Positions 10,901-18,568 are shown, numbered from the stretch's first letter. The stretch is 64,000 bases of DNA from JBNKZU01 sp050301795 (GCA_050301795.1 JBNKZU010000031.1:62001-126000), one strand, 5' to 3'. The notes: generated from the sequence alone by a model not told the origin. Numbers and translations are program-made.

Positions 10901-11905
10901 CTTGGTACCAACTATCTGTTTGTCGCAGAAGACCTCAATGAGCGTGTCACAGTCTATGAAGCTGATTCAAACTTTATCCCGGTTGATATGCAGGCAGATT
11001 TTGTGATTGGTCAGCCAAACTTTGATGTCGATAGCAATAATACAACTGCCAGTGGACTCGACTCACCCAAGGGGGTTGCCTTTGATCAAAGCTCCGGACT
11101 TTTGTTTGTTTCTCAAAGTGGTTTAAATGATCGAGTGTCGGTATTTGATCTCTCTGCCGGAATCAGTAATGGCATGGCCGCCTCAGCCGTTCTTGGTCAG
11201 ACGACGTTTACAAGCGCAACATCAGGAATCGCAATAAACAAGCTGAATACACCAAACAAAATGGTTATCGGAACATTAAAGGCGACCAATGAAAGGCTTC
11301 TGTTCATCGCTGACAACCTTAATGATCGGGTGATGATCTTCGATATCACAGGTGGTGTTTCAACAGGTCAGTTTGCTACCTATGTGCTTGGTCAGGCAGA
11401 CTTTACAACAAACTCGGCTCTTGAAGGGCAGGCTGAGCTAGGCTCACCCAAAGGTATCGATTTTGACGCTGACTCACAGCGGCTTTTTGTTGCTGACGGC
11501 ACAAGAAACAAGGTCTATGTTTGGGATCTCTCCTCAGGTATCACCAATGGAATGTTGGCAGCCCATGTGTTGGGGCAATCAGCGTTCACTTCAACGATTG
11601 CCGGTAATGGTGCTGGTAATTTTAATGAGGTCACCGATATCGGTTTTGATTCAACCCGAAATACTCTATGGGCAGTCGATAGTCTGAATAACCGGGTGCT
11701 TGGTTTTGACCTAAGCAAAGGGATAACCAATGGAATGGATGCAGTAACAGTACTTGGGCAACCGAGTCTAACCAGTACTACTGCCTATGTCGGTGCACAA
11801 CGTAACACCTTTACGTTACAACGGCCGGTGGGAATCGCAGTGGGATCAACAGGGACTCTATATCTTACCTCTGAGTTGGATTCACGAGTCACAATCTGGA
11901 AATAA
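7937..11905 (+). CDS. Large lipoprotein with TSP3 calcium repeats and NHL-like beta-propeller
   Basis: This 1322-residue protein is predicted to be exported and lipidated: a hydrophobic signal segment ends in IATGC (Cys26), followed by a Gly/Ser linker. Residues about 45-300 start with an LSGSVVKGPLANALVAVY module, typical of marine-bacterial surface proteins. Residues about 343-540 are Asp-rich DxDxDG repeats of thrombospondin type 3 kind, expected to bind calcium. From about 570 to the end, some eleven repeats alternate a VLGQxxF turn with an LFVADxxNDRVxxYD strand pair, as in NHL-type propellers. No catalytic motif is visible. A surface or adhesive role is an inference. It is monocistronic: a terminator follows, and serS precedes after a 235-bp gap. 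Confidence 0.85.
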   Translation: MSKHTVESGWVTLYSIFMVVLIATGCSSGGSSSSSGQNNNTQLTGSVQLSGSVVKGPLANALVAVYPLEIDSFGLNLSRSNTAIDSGTTDAKAAIQGLEIPDTTKAPLIIEFLVQSSTVDLMTGAAPKVKVMRTVLTQAMLDGKKKVYATPLTTLAVNAALSKTNTSLDTAGADTTRTLASVQTTFLTNLNDAAANVSSTFGFGMSSSIDIFSTPPLLEDTTDTAEEKQQVAEYRAAVEGFAAIVADISTNTTGADDDSVLDDLADDLADGKIDGVGSSLNNLSAVNAAIAKDPTTITIDTENGTKTLAQIGDVLNDDAVKTTTTSSVGATDINLVIVAAEADPDKDGDGVLNADDDFPSDAAASKDSDGDGKPDSLVANITTTLIEDTDDDNDLVLDINDAFPLDAAASKDSDGDGKPDSLVANITTTLVEDTDDDNDGVLDTADQFPYDSSESVDTDSDGVGDNADAFPNDATETTDTDGDGVGDNADAFPSDSTETLDTDKDGVGDNADAQPTIFDSDHDSDGVWTFTELTLNTDPTSSLSKPGNLSLIGHTDSTGVALTNAVIDAGGENDTGPTGLSTPQGMSVDMTGQRLFVADQDNARVLVFSLNANGSLASRKAVAVIGQKDFEHNETNGAAGATVDGLDVPESADFFDDGTKQWLMVADDVDDRVVIYDITSGITNGMSASIVLGQSTFTTSSGALTQTGMSSPRSAKVHQIGTKTLLAVADKLNDRVLIWDVSSGIGNLTNGQGADFVLGQINFISNATGVTASSLDGPISTAVWGNVLFVSSEFEDRIVGYDLGIDAVNLANGMAATYVVGNSSFTANTALVASQTNINGPGFIDVSGNYLFAADWSNNRTLVYDLNNFVSGVNNTAVYTFGQTSFTSGTSATAQNRMSAPWGIAVAGNYLYVSEESSDRVISFDISTLAADIVATTYGPNAVDAIGQNSWNPGVVDGTETVVWDAFGSNNTGATGLQKPMDIALGTVLGTNYLFVAEDLNERVTVYEADSNFIPVDMQADFVIGQPNFDVDSNNTTASGLDSPKGVAFDQSSGLLFVSQSGLNDRVSVFDLSAGISNGMAASAVLGQTTFTSATSGIAINKLNTPNKMVIGTLKATNERLLFIADNLNDRVMIFDITGGVSTGQFATYVLGQADFTTNSALEGQAELGSPKGIDFDADSQRLFVADGTRNKVYVWDLSSGITNGMLAAHVLGQSAFTSTIAGNGAGNFNEVTDIGFDSTRNTLWAVDSLNNRVLGFDLSKGITNGMDAVTVLGQPSLTSTTAYVGAQRNTFTLQRPVGIAVGSTGTLYLTSELDSRVTIWK
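9005..9274 (+). repeat. 135-bp tandem duplication within the TSP3 region
   Basis: Two consecutive 135-bp (45-codon) units are nearly identical over their core: GATGCAGCAGCATC begins at 9017 and its counterpart at 9152. Differences are mainly synonymous third-base changes. Beyond it, shorter 69-bp (23-codon) units of the type DTDxDGVGDNADAFP repeat between about 9300 and 9480. The array is in frame, so copy number could vary without breaking the protein. Confidence 0.75.
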
Positions 11906-11911
11906 ACAAAA

Positions 11912-11941
11912 GAAGGGTGGCAGATGCCACCCTTCATCTTT
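11912..11941 (+). terminator. Intrinsic terminator of the TSP3/NHL lipoprotein gene
   Basis: A perfect 11-bp stem, GAAGGGTGGCA (11912-11922) with TGCCACCCTTC (11925-11935), is followed by ATCTTTTCT just after the stop codon. The T tract is short but the stem is strong. Confidence 0.8.
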
Positions 11942-12294
11942 TCTGGTGACGAATATCTGAGCGACAGCTTCTAATTAACCTCAGATGTGTAAAGAAAGAA
12001 CCCCGTCATTCTGGCCATGGATTGGTCAGAATCCAGTCCCAAGGATGGAATTTATCGGAAAATGTACCATCTATGGCATTTGGGTTCCTTCATGGAGTAG
12101 TCGATTAACTGTTTTGAGAATTATATTAATGGTGGTAACTTTAAGGCTATGCACACCAAATAATGCAACATCATGGATAAGGAGAGGAGATGAATTTAAT
12201 AAAAACGTCAGGTAATACAATTCCAATAGACGTGCCAACTGTAAATCACGATATTCCTACTGTTCATATGATTACCTGTTAGACAAATAACAGA
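11942..12294. other. Accessory junction region with no convincing gene
   Basis: This AT-rich stretch lies between the lipoprotein terminator and the island. The reading frame at 11985-12215 has no recognisable protein features. Its first part (CGTCATTCTGGCC... followed by CAGAATCCAG) looks like the dispersed CGTCATTC...GAATCCAG repeat common in proteobacterial genomes. Near the right end is a 30-codon ORF with a strong ribosome binding site (12190-12282), and GTTAGAC at 12278-12284 matches the integron core-site consensus GTTRRRY. Confidence 0.5.
12190..12282 (+). CDS. Possible 30-residue small protein
   Basis: ATG 12190 follows an excellent AAGGAGAGGAG ribosome binding site and opens a 30-codon frame (MNLIKTSGNTIPIDVPTVNH...) that ends 12 nt before the PIN-like gene. 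No family is recognised. It could be a leader peptide coupling translation to the next gene, the remnant of a lost cassette gene, or chance. Its stop codon overlaps the GTTAGAC core-site-like heptamer. Confidence 0.3.
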   Translation: MNLIKTSGNTIPIDVPTVNHDIPTVHMITC

Positions 12295-13482
12295 ATGTGG
12301 ATAACACAACCATTAGATGAACCATGTCCAAAATGTGGGGTTATCGGACAGTATGGTAACGTTAATATAACTGGAAACATTCTGAATAGAGGATGTAACA
12401 AATGCGGTAAATGGTTTCGTCACCTCCTACCTGACATAACAAAAAAAATAATCTATTTAGACCAGTTTTTTCTATCTCATGCATTTCGGCAACAAGAAAC
12501 AAATTTTGTCGAGGCAGCTAATCGAATTTCAGATTTAGCATCTCGGCAGTTAGTTGTCTGCCCGTATTCTTCAGTACATACAGATGAAACACATCTTTGG
12601 CGTCATGAACAAAGGGAAAATCTCTATAAATTCATAAAACAAACAGCCCGTGGCCACAAATTCAGTCAATCATATGAAATAAAAAAAGAACAAATAGTTC
12701 GAGCATTTGACGCATTTAGAACACAAGGCGATAGAAACACAGAGTTAGTCGAAAACGATGCGTTCCATGAAAATATCCACGAATGGGACGATTATATGTG
12801 GATTGATTTACGTCCAATTCTCGGCGACCTAGAAGCAATGCGACAGGGTAAAGATAACGCAATTGCAGCTCTAGTCGCCATATTTCCTGAATGGGAAAAA
12901 TTACAAACTTCGTTCTCAGAAGACGTTGCCGAAGAAGCGCAAGGGTATGGAAAATCGTTATTTAACCAGTACCTGAATATGGTTGAGTCATACAAAACTG
13001 ACTTATTAGCCTATATGCACGCACCCATTGACGCCATGTACGTAGAAACGTTGTTGCACTATGATTCTAACTTAGAAATTAATTTACGCTTACAACGTAT
13101 ATCAGAGTTTCTTGCTTCAGATTATTTTCAAAATACTCCTAATGTGAAAGTATCTTGCGAATTATTTGCCGTTCTAAGGAAGATGGTAAAAAATGGTTCT
13201 TTCTCTAATCCAGAAAAAGCAAAGAATAAACTAAGAGGGTTGTTTTACGATTATGAGTGTATCTCTGTTTTCGGGCCTTATTCTGATGCAATTTTCATTG
13301 ATAGAGCCATGAAAGTTTGGTGCGATGATCCTGATGCTAATGGCCTAGAATATTTTGGAACTAACACTTTTTCGGCTCAGAATTGGGACGAATTTCATAG
13401 CTACCTAGACAGAGTTGAAGAGCAATCTACCGAGGAGATTGAAAAATCCCTTCGGCTTGTATATCCACACTTAAATGCCTAA
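12295..13482 (+). CDS. Zinc-ribbon plus PIN-like hypothetical protein on a cassette-like element
   Basis: The family of this 395-residue protein is not recognised. Residues 11-37 contain two CPKCG/CNKCG knuckles (Cys11, Cys14, Cys34, Cys37) that should bind zinc. The following IIYLDQFFLSHAF (Asp56) resembles the first strand of PIN-like nucleases. VVCPYSSVHTDETHL comes next and GPYSDAIFIDRAM with Asp331 and Asp336 lies near the C-terminus, a spacing compatible with a split acidic active site. The gene is lower in GC than its neighbours, and its TAA overlaps the GCCTAAC that opens an attC-like element. It has no strong ribosome binding site of its own. A nuclease or toxin/defence role is an inference. 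Confidence 0.65.
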   Translation: MWITQPLDEPCPKCGVIGQYGNVNITGNILNRGCNKCGKWFRHLLPDITKKIIYLDQFFLSHAFRQQETNFVEAANRISDLASRQLVVCPYSSVHTDETHLWRHEQRENLYKFIKQTARGHKFSQSYEIKKEQIVRAFDAFRTQGDRNTELVENDAFHENIHEWDDYMWIDLRPILGDLEAMRQGKDNAIAALVAIFPEWEKLQTSFSEDVAEEAQGYGKSLFNQYLNMVESYKTDLLAYMHAPIDAMYVETLLHYDSNLEINLRLQRISEFLASDYFQNTPNVKVSCELFAVLRKMVKNGSFSNPEKAKNKLRGLFYDYECISVFGPYSDAIFIDRAMKVWCDDPDANGLEYFGTNTFSAQNWDEFHSYLDRVEEQSTEEIEKSLRLVYPHLNA

Positions 13483-13566
13483 CAAGGCATTCAATTAATG
13501 TAGCCCAAAAGGGCTGCTGAACAGTCGCTGGCTGCATAGTACCTGACAGTTTATGTAACGTTAGGC
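13477..13566 (+). repeat. attC-like integron recombination site
   Basis: The element opens with GCCTAACAAGGCATTCAATT (overlapping the preceding stop codon) and ends 90 bp later with GTTAGGC, the exact complement of its first seven bases. This is the R''/R' arrangement of integron cassette sites. Inside, ATGTAGCC can pair with GGCTGCAT, and AGCCC/GGGCT forms a small central hairpin. The internal spacers are longer and less symmetric than in canonical attC sites, so it may be degenerate. No integrase or attI is in the window. Confidence 0.55.
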
Positions 13567-13581
13567 ATAAAGGAGACAATT

Positions 13582-13869
13582 ATGGAATGGTTTGAAGTTG
13601 AGGCTCCAACAGGTAAAAGAATACCTATATGGATGAGAAGTGCTGGTATCAAAGAGGATGGTACAGTTTTTATTCCCGGCGCAATAGCAGGTACTGAAAT
13701 GGAAATAATCCTATGCGCAAGCTACGATGGTACTCCTGTTGTTCATTATTTAGATCATGCATATTTTCCATCAAAATGGATGATGAAAGAATTTCCAGAT
13801 GTTGCTGAGTTATGTGAAAAAATAGAAAAATCTGTCACTGAAACGTTTATGACAGAGCGAGAAAATTGA
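13582..13869 (+). CDS. Hypothetical 95-residue protein, second gene of the cassette-like island
   Basis: No family is recognised. The protein is small, soluble and acidic, with a beta-rich N-terminal half (MEWFEVEAPTGKRIPIWM) and a helical C-terminus (DVAELCEKIEKSVTETFM). The start is well supported by AAAGGAG 7 nt upstream, and it lies 16 bp after the attC-like element, a placement typical of a cassette gene. No second attC-like site follows it. Base composition is low in GC, like the preceding gene, consistent with acquired DNA. Confidence 0.6.
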   Translation: MEWFEVEAPTGKRIPIWMRSAGIKEDGTVFIPGAIAGTEMEIILCASYDGTPVVHYLDHAYFPSKWMMKEFPDVAELCEKIEKSVTETFMTEREN

Positions 13870-13971
13870 ATGGCTCTTATGGTTAATGGGTAATAGGGGA
13901 AGTACCACGTTTTCACACATAAACTAAGGATTCTGGATGGTAAACATGACACATCCCTTTTTATTCCCAAT

Positions 13972-14547
13972 ATGAATTATCGAGATATATCCAATCATAA
14001 TTACACTGCTTTGTTACATTATACAGCACCCATTATTAGCCAATTGTGGCCTGCAATCGCAACACTTGGATTTCTTTCACTGATACCGTTTTTAGGTTTG
14101 GGTAGTGTTTTTAGTAATGGAATCATGGAGTTTCTTGCCTCTCTAACACTTCCACTATCACTTGCTTTTGCAGTTTTCTTTTGTGGAGCTACTCTATTAG
14201 TAAACGAAGATAGCGTATTAGGTGTGTTTGTTCGAAGGTGCTGTAATTACTGGACTACTTTCTCAATTTCTTTGTGTGCAGCTGTTTTAGGTGTGGTTGT
14301 AGGTCTTGTTTTACCATATTGGTGTGCAACCAGCATAACAGGTGTTGCTGAATTTATTTTGCTAGGGTTACTAGCTGGCGGTTGTTACGGTTTGTTAGCT
14401 CATCATACTGGCGTCTTTGCATTTTCTGGAAATACCGAAAGACTTGGTAGGTTCAAACCATGGTTTGGTATATGTATGGTACTACTAGGTCTTGTAATTG
14501 CAGCTATAGCAACATACAACCAATGGCTGAAACTAAGTGATTTTTAA
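13972..14547 (+). CDS. Hypothetical integral membrane protein
   Basis: This 191-residue protein has about four or five hydrophobic segments: PAIATLGFLSLIPFLGLGSV, FLASLTLPLSLAFAVFF, FSISLCAAVLGVVVGLVLP, FILLGLLAGGCYGLLA and MVLLGLVIAAIATY. No family is recognised and no catalytic motif is visible. The ATG has no clear ribosome binding site, so an alternative start is possible. It is AT-rich and sits between the cassette-like island and the convergent TIGR03545 gene. Confidence 0.55.
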   Translation: MNYRDISNHNYTALLHYTAPIISQLWPAIATLGFLSLIPFLGLGSVFSNGIMEFLASLTLPLSLAFAVFFCGATLLVNEDSVLGVFVRRCCNYWTTFSISLCAAVLGVVVGLVLPYWCATSITGVAEFILLGLLAGGCYGLLAHHTGVFAFSGNTERLGRFKPWFGICMVLLGLVIAAIATYNQWLKLSDF

Positions 14548-14625
14548 CCATGTGCTCAAATGGTCATGTTTTTGGCTTGCACGATTAACGTATTGCTATA
14601 GCTTTAATATTTAGAATATTTGACG

Positions 14626-16587
14626 CTAGAACCCAAACTTCTTCTTTAACGATTCCTTAAGTTTCTCTTCAACACGTTTTTTCTCGGCTGCTTTTTTGGC
14701 TTCCAGTTCAGCCTGTAGTTTGGCCTTTTGTTCTTCTAGTCTTCTTTTTTCGGCATCTATTTTGGCTTGTGTTGCTGCCTTTTCTGCATCCAGTTTTTGT
14801 TGCAGTGCTGCTGCCTGCTCATCTATACGCGCCTGTAGCTTCTGTTTTTCATCATCAAGGCGCTGTTCAATATTATTAAACTGATCCAGTTTTTGCTGGT
14901 AGGGTGCCAGGAGTTGCTGTTTCTGTTCCTCCAGACTGTTTTTAAACGCATCTTCCTTTTCCTGATACCGTGCATTGATGGACTGTTCCAGTTTTGCACG
15001 AGCTTCGGTGATGCGCTTGTTATAAAGCTCCTTGAATGCAGAAGAGAGGCTCTTATCGAGATTGGAGTTCAGATCAATGGAAGGGGAGGTGATGGAGCCT
15101 TTTAATGCTCCTCTGATCGTAACCATGTCGAGGTTGTCGAAGATGGCACGTATATCCTTGTCCTTGCCGCCGTTTTCACCAAAGCGGAAGACGCCTTTTT
15201 TATAATCAATGTTGATCTTGCTGTTGAGCTTGCCATCTTCAATTTCAAACCAGCTCGACATCTCTGCGCCCTTTGCATCAAAGGCGACTGGGAACTTGCC
15301 TGTCTGTGAGCTGCTGAGTTTGATACTGCCCATATCGATATCTGTACCGGTAACCTCAATGCGATCCTTGTCTACACCTGCACGATGATCCAGTGTCGCC
15401 TTAACCAGATATGGAGCACCGTTTTCTGATTTTAGTTTGGCATTAACCGTGGTTGCCTTCTGATGTTGCTTGGGTGTCAGGGTGAAGTCATAGAGATCAC
15501 CATCAAACTGATCCTTCTGCTCTGGCCAGTAACCTTCAAATGCCGCATGGCGAATCAGGAATGAAGGCGGGATCGGCACTGTTCGCTTAAACGCGATATC
15601 AACCCCGACTCTGCGTTGATAAGGGGTTTCATCTTCTGCGCTTTCATCGGATTTGAGCATGGCCTTGATTTGCGGCAGGAACTTCATCAAAGGCTTTGCC
15701 TTTTCCATAAAGGCATCCCCAAACAGCGCGGCACCAACATTTTCCGTATTGAATTTTTCAAACTTCAACGTCTGCTTGGCATTGCTAATATCTTGCTTGA
15801 GTGCGTCTCTGGCTGTATCCAGCACTCTATTGAACGCATCCATCTCGTTTTTCAGATCTGCATTGGCTGTTTTGATCTCTTTCTTGAGGGCGGTGATATC
15901 CTTTTTGATTTGATTAATCTCGGACGATGCCTTTTTTATATCATCTATCGAGCTTAACTTAAGATCCTTCAGGCCATTAAATCGCTTTTCTATCTCATCG
16001 TATTTTTGCTGATATCGATCCAGATCGATGGAGGCCTGCCACTGTTTTTGTAGCTCTGCGTAGCGCTGTTCCAGCTTCGTCAGTTGTTCGGTCGATTGGA
16101 GTGGCGTTGTTTCAATGAGCTTATCCGTATCGATTCCTTTTGCTAATGATTTGATATCAACTTTTGGGAGTGAGACGCCACTGTCTGATTCAGCCTCCTC
16201 TTTAACCACGGGCTTGGCACGAGCTATTGGTAAGGCTCCACTGGTTTTTCGGGCAGTTCCAAACTGCACACCGGAGATGGTTAATTCGTCGATCACCACC
16301 TTACGGGCAAAAAGCTGGAGTGGGTCTATCTTGAATTGCCCGTGTGTGCTGACAAAAAGATTTTGCATCGGTTGGTTTTTATCTGCGATGGAGAGGTTTT
16401 TGTACTCCACATTCAGTGTCAGCAGATCAAGCGTCACTGATTCAATCTCGCTTTTTGCCCCAAAGCTGGACTCCAGCGCCATCTCAACCAGTGAGGTCAG
16501 ATAGCTGTTTTTGGCCAGATAGAAGATACCCCCAAACAGCAGGGTGGTAATGATAATGGCGACTAAGCCCGATTTTCTGAACATCAC
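14626..16587 (-). CDS. TIGR03545 family inner-membrane/periplasmic protein
   Basis: This 653-residue protein has one N-terminal membrane anchor (SGLVAIIITTLLFGGIFYLA). An AsmA-like region follows (VTLDLLTLNVEYKNLSIADK, then LFARKVVIDELTISGVQFG). Residues about 165-300 form a long coiled coil, then comes a beta-rich domain, and about the last 120 residues are a Lys/Gln/Ala coiled coil (EKDAFK- and EEQKAKLQAELEAKK-type repeats). This matches the TIGR03545 family, of unknown function, normally found next to TIGR03546. Its ATG overlaps the stop of the upstream TIGR03546 gene by 4 bp, so the two are translationally coupled. A lipid-transfer or envelope role is an inference from the AsmA resemblance. 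Confidence 0.8.
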   Translation of the reverse strand: MMFRKSGLVAIIITTLLFGGIFYLAKNSYLTSLVEMALESSFGAKSEIESVTLDLLTLNVEYKNLSIADKNQPMQNLFVSTHGQFKIDPLQLFARKVVIDELTISGVQFGTARKTSGALPIARAKPVVKEEAESDSGVSLPKVDIKSLAKGIDTDKLIETTPLQSTEQLTKLEQRYAELQKQWQASIDLDRYQQKYDEIEKRFNGLKDLKLSSIDDIKKASSEINQIKKDITALKKEIKTANADLKNEMDAFNRVLDTARDALKQDISNAKQTLKFEKFNTENVGAALFGDAFMEKAKPLMKFLPQIKAMLKSDESAEDETPYQRRVGVDIAFKRTVPIPPSFLIRHAAFEGYWPEQKDQFDGDLYDFTLTPKQHQKATTVNAKLKSENGAPYLVKATLDHRAGVDKDRIEVTGTDIDMGSIKLSSSQTGKFPVAFDAKGAEMSSWFEIEDGKLNSKINIDYKKGVFRFGENGGKDKDIRAIFDNLDMVTIRGALKGSITSPSIDLNSNLDKSLSSAFKELYNKRITEARAKLEQSINARYQEKEDAFKNSLEEQKQQLLAPYQQKLDQFNNIEQRLDDEKQKLQARIDEQAAALQQKLDAEKAATQAKIDAEKRRLEEQKAKLQAELEAKKAAEKKRVEEKLKESLKKKFGF

Positions 16588-17099
16588 TCGGCCACCTTTT
16601 GGTAGATGGAATAGAAACGACTGGCCTTAAGCCAGCGCACGATACCGAGTTTGGAGATCCAGACTGCAAAGGAGTTGCGATACTTTAGAATCAGAACTTT
16701 CAGGATAATAAAAAGAGGAATGGCACCTATTAACGATAAAACCAGGGTTCCCATAACTACGCTGTTATTAAAACGGGTCATCACTGCAAGAGGATTGTTA
16801 TAGAGCGTCTCCCAGAGTGGTTGGAGCTGTTCGATATCCTTTAAAACCCAAAGCCCTAACTGATGAATCAGCGGGTCAAGTAGCCATGCCAGTGAGGTGG
16901 CAACGGCTACTGCGATGATTGCCATACTGATATTTACATTAATCAATAACAGTATTAATAGAAGGATGAGTAGATGAAGTGGCCATCCGGGTGTCAGGCC
17001 GATCGCAAAACCGATGACAAACCCTCCTGCAAGCTGATTTGGTGTTGCGCCTTCGTTAAGCAGATAGAGGAGTTTGGCAAGCTGATTGAGTGAGAACAT
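16584..17099 (-). CDS. TIGR03546 family membrane protein
   Basis: The protein is 171 residues long. The N-terminus has the DUF2062-like pattern GATPNQLAGGFVIGFAIGLTPGWPLHLLILLLILL. Two more hydrophobic stretches follow: AIIAVAVATSLAWLLDPLIHQLG and NSVVMGTLVLSLIGAIPLFIILKVLIL. The family is defined by its pairing with TIGR03545, seen here as a 4-bp overlap. Function is unknown. Divergent transcription from carA, across a 324-bp gap, suggests its own promoter in that gap. Confidence 0.8.
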   Translation of the reverse strand: MFSLNQLAKLLYLLNEGATPNQLAGGFVIGFAIGLTPGWPLHLLILLLILLLINVNISMAIIAVAVATSLAWLLDPLIHQLGLWVLKDIEQLQPLWETLYNNPLAVMTRFNNSVVMGTLVLSLIGAIPLFIILKVLILKYRNSFAVWISKLGIVRWLKASRFYSIYQKVAE

Positions 17100-17423
17100 A
17101 TCTCCATTCTTCCATTAAGTGTGTTTGTGTAAGGGTACGGCTATCGAAATGACGGATCAATCGCTGATATAAAAAAATATTAAGGCATCAAAAATAGATA
17201 ATAGACCGCACTTTACCAGCGATTCATCAGCGATGTACGAGCAAAACCCAGCGGTTTATTCCGAACAGCCATAGACACTAACTGGGGTTATCCTTTAAAA
17301 TGTCTGCGTTTGAGGTACAGCGTTTCTTGTACCGACTCAGACACCAATAATCGAATTTACAGGCGGGAAGAACCTTAAGGGGACTTCCCGCTTTGCACAT
17401 CTATAGTATGTGGAGGTATCGCC
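17100..17423. promoter_or_regulatory. Intergenic region with structured carA leader
   Basis: The 324-bp gap lies between divergent TIGR03546 and carA and contains no gene. Two RNA hairpins point towards carA. The first is long (17301-17343): TGTCTG pairs with CAGACA, and inside it GAG/CTC and GTACA/TGTAC form the upper stem. The second (17363-17391) has an 8-bp stem GCGGGAAG/CTTCCCGC with only a short TTT after it. Their position suggests post-transcriptional control of carbamoyl-phosphate synthase, which is an inference. No ARG or PurR box was assigned with confidence. Confidence 0.5.
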
Positions 17424-18557
17424 TTGCGGCAGAAAGCCCTGTTAGCTTTGGAAGATGGCACCCTGTTTTGGGGAGAGTCAATCGGTAGTGATGGTCAAAC
17501 CGTTGGTGAGGTGGTGTTTAACACCGCAATGACCGGCTATCAGGAGATTTTGACCGATCCATCCTATGCACGTCAGATTGTTACGCTGACCTATCCCCAT
17601 ATCGGTAATACCGGTACTAACTCAGAAGATGAAGAGTCGGGAGAGATTTTCTCCGCTGGATTAATCATTCGTGATCTTCCTCTGATTGCCAGTAACTGGC
17701 GTAGTCAGGAATCGCTTGAGGATTATCTTAAACGCAATGGTGTGGTTGCAATTGCTGATATTGATACGCGCCAACTGACCAGAATCCTGCGCGAGAAGGG
17801 TGCTCAAAGCGGGTGCATTGTTAGTGGTGAAGATATTGATGCGGATGCGGCGGTAGCTGCGGCAAAAGGTTTTCCCGGATTAAAGGGAATGGATCTCGCC
17901 AAAGAGGTGACAACTACTGAAGCCTATCAGTGGGTTGAAGGAAGCTGGTCGCTGGGTAAAGGACATGCGATTCCTGAGGATGAGCCTCGTTTTCATGTGG
18001 TGGCCTATGATTTTGGCGTAAAACGCAATATTTTACGGATGCTGGTGGATCGTGGTTGTAAGCTTACAGTGGTTCCGGCACAGACCTCTGCTGATGATGT
18101 GCTTGCCCTGAAGCCGGATGGCGTCTTTCTCTCAAATGGCCCCGGTGACCCAGAGCCATGTGACTACGCAATTGAAGCGATAAAGTCCCTGACAACCACA
18201 GGATTGCCCATCTTCGGTATCTGTCTCGGACATCAACTGTTATCGCTTGCCAGTGGTGCGAAAACGGTAAAAATGAAATTTGGTCATCATGGCGCAAACC
18301 ATCCGGTTCAGGATCTCGATTCGAGTGTGGTGATGATTACCTCTCAGAATCATGGTTTTGCTGTGGATGAATCCTCACTTCCAGATAATCTACGGGCAAC
18401 ACACCGTTCGCTCTTTGATGGTTCGCTTCAAGGGGTGCACCGCACCGACTGTCCTGCCTTTAGCTTTCAAGGGCATCCCGAAGCGAGTCCAGGACCACAT
18501 GATGTTGCTCCTCTGTTCGATCATTTCATCGAACTTATTACTGACAGTAACCAATAA
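17424..18557 (+). CDS. carA: Carbamoyl-phosphate synthase small subunit
   Basis: This 377-residue glutaminase subunit releases ammonia from glutamine for carbamoyl phosphate, feeding pyrimidine and arginine synthesis. The class I amidotransferase triad is visible: Cys267 in GICLGHQ, and His351 and Glu353 in [10 protein letters not shown]. The N-terminal CPSase domain begins [19 protein letters not shown]. The start is TTG, supported by GGAGG at 17412-17416 and by the family N-terminus. carB follows 11 bp downstream. Confidence 0.96.
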   Translation: MRQKALLALEDGTLFWGESIGSDGQTVGEVVFNTAMTGYQEILTDPSYARQIVTLTYPHIGNTGTNSEDEESGEIFSAGLIIRDLPLIASNWRSQESLEDYLKRNGVVAIADIDTRQLTRILREKGAQSGCIVSGEDIDADAAVAAAKGFPGLKGMDLAKEVTTTEAYQWVEGSWSLGKGHAIPEDEPRFHVVAYDFGVKRNILRMLVDRGCKLTVVPAQTSADDVLALKPDGVFLSNGPGDPEPCDYAIEAIKSLTTTGLPIFGICLGHQLLSLASGAKTVKMKFGHHGANHPVQDLDSSVVMITSQNHGFAVDESSLPDNLRATHRSLFDGSLQGVHRTDCPAFSFQGHPEASPGPHDVAPLFDHFIELITDSNQ

Positions 18558-18568
18558 GCAGTAGATAG

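Noticed and set aside
11985..12215. 76-residue frame after the lipoprotein terminator
   Set aside because: Its start covers a dispersed CGTCATTC...GAATCCAG repeat-like sequence, it has no ribosome binding site, and it overlaps the better small ORF at 12190 in another frame.
13870..13971. A second attC-like site after the 95-residue gene
   Set aside because: No GCCTAAC-type heptamer with a matching GTTAGGC partner is found in this gap.
15653..15957. Plus-strand frames within the TIGR03545 gene
   Set aside because: Opposite-strand shadows of the coiled-coil codons; no ribosome binding site.
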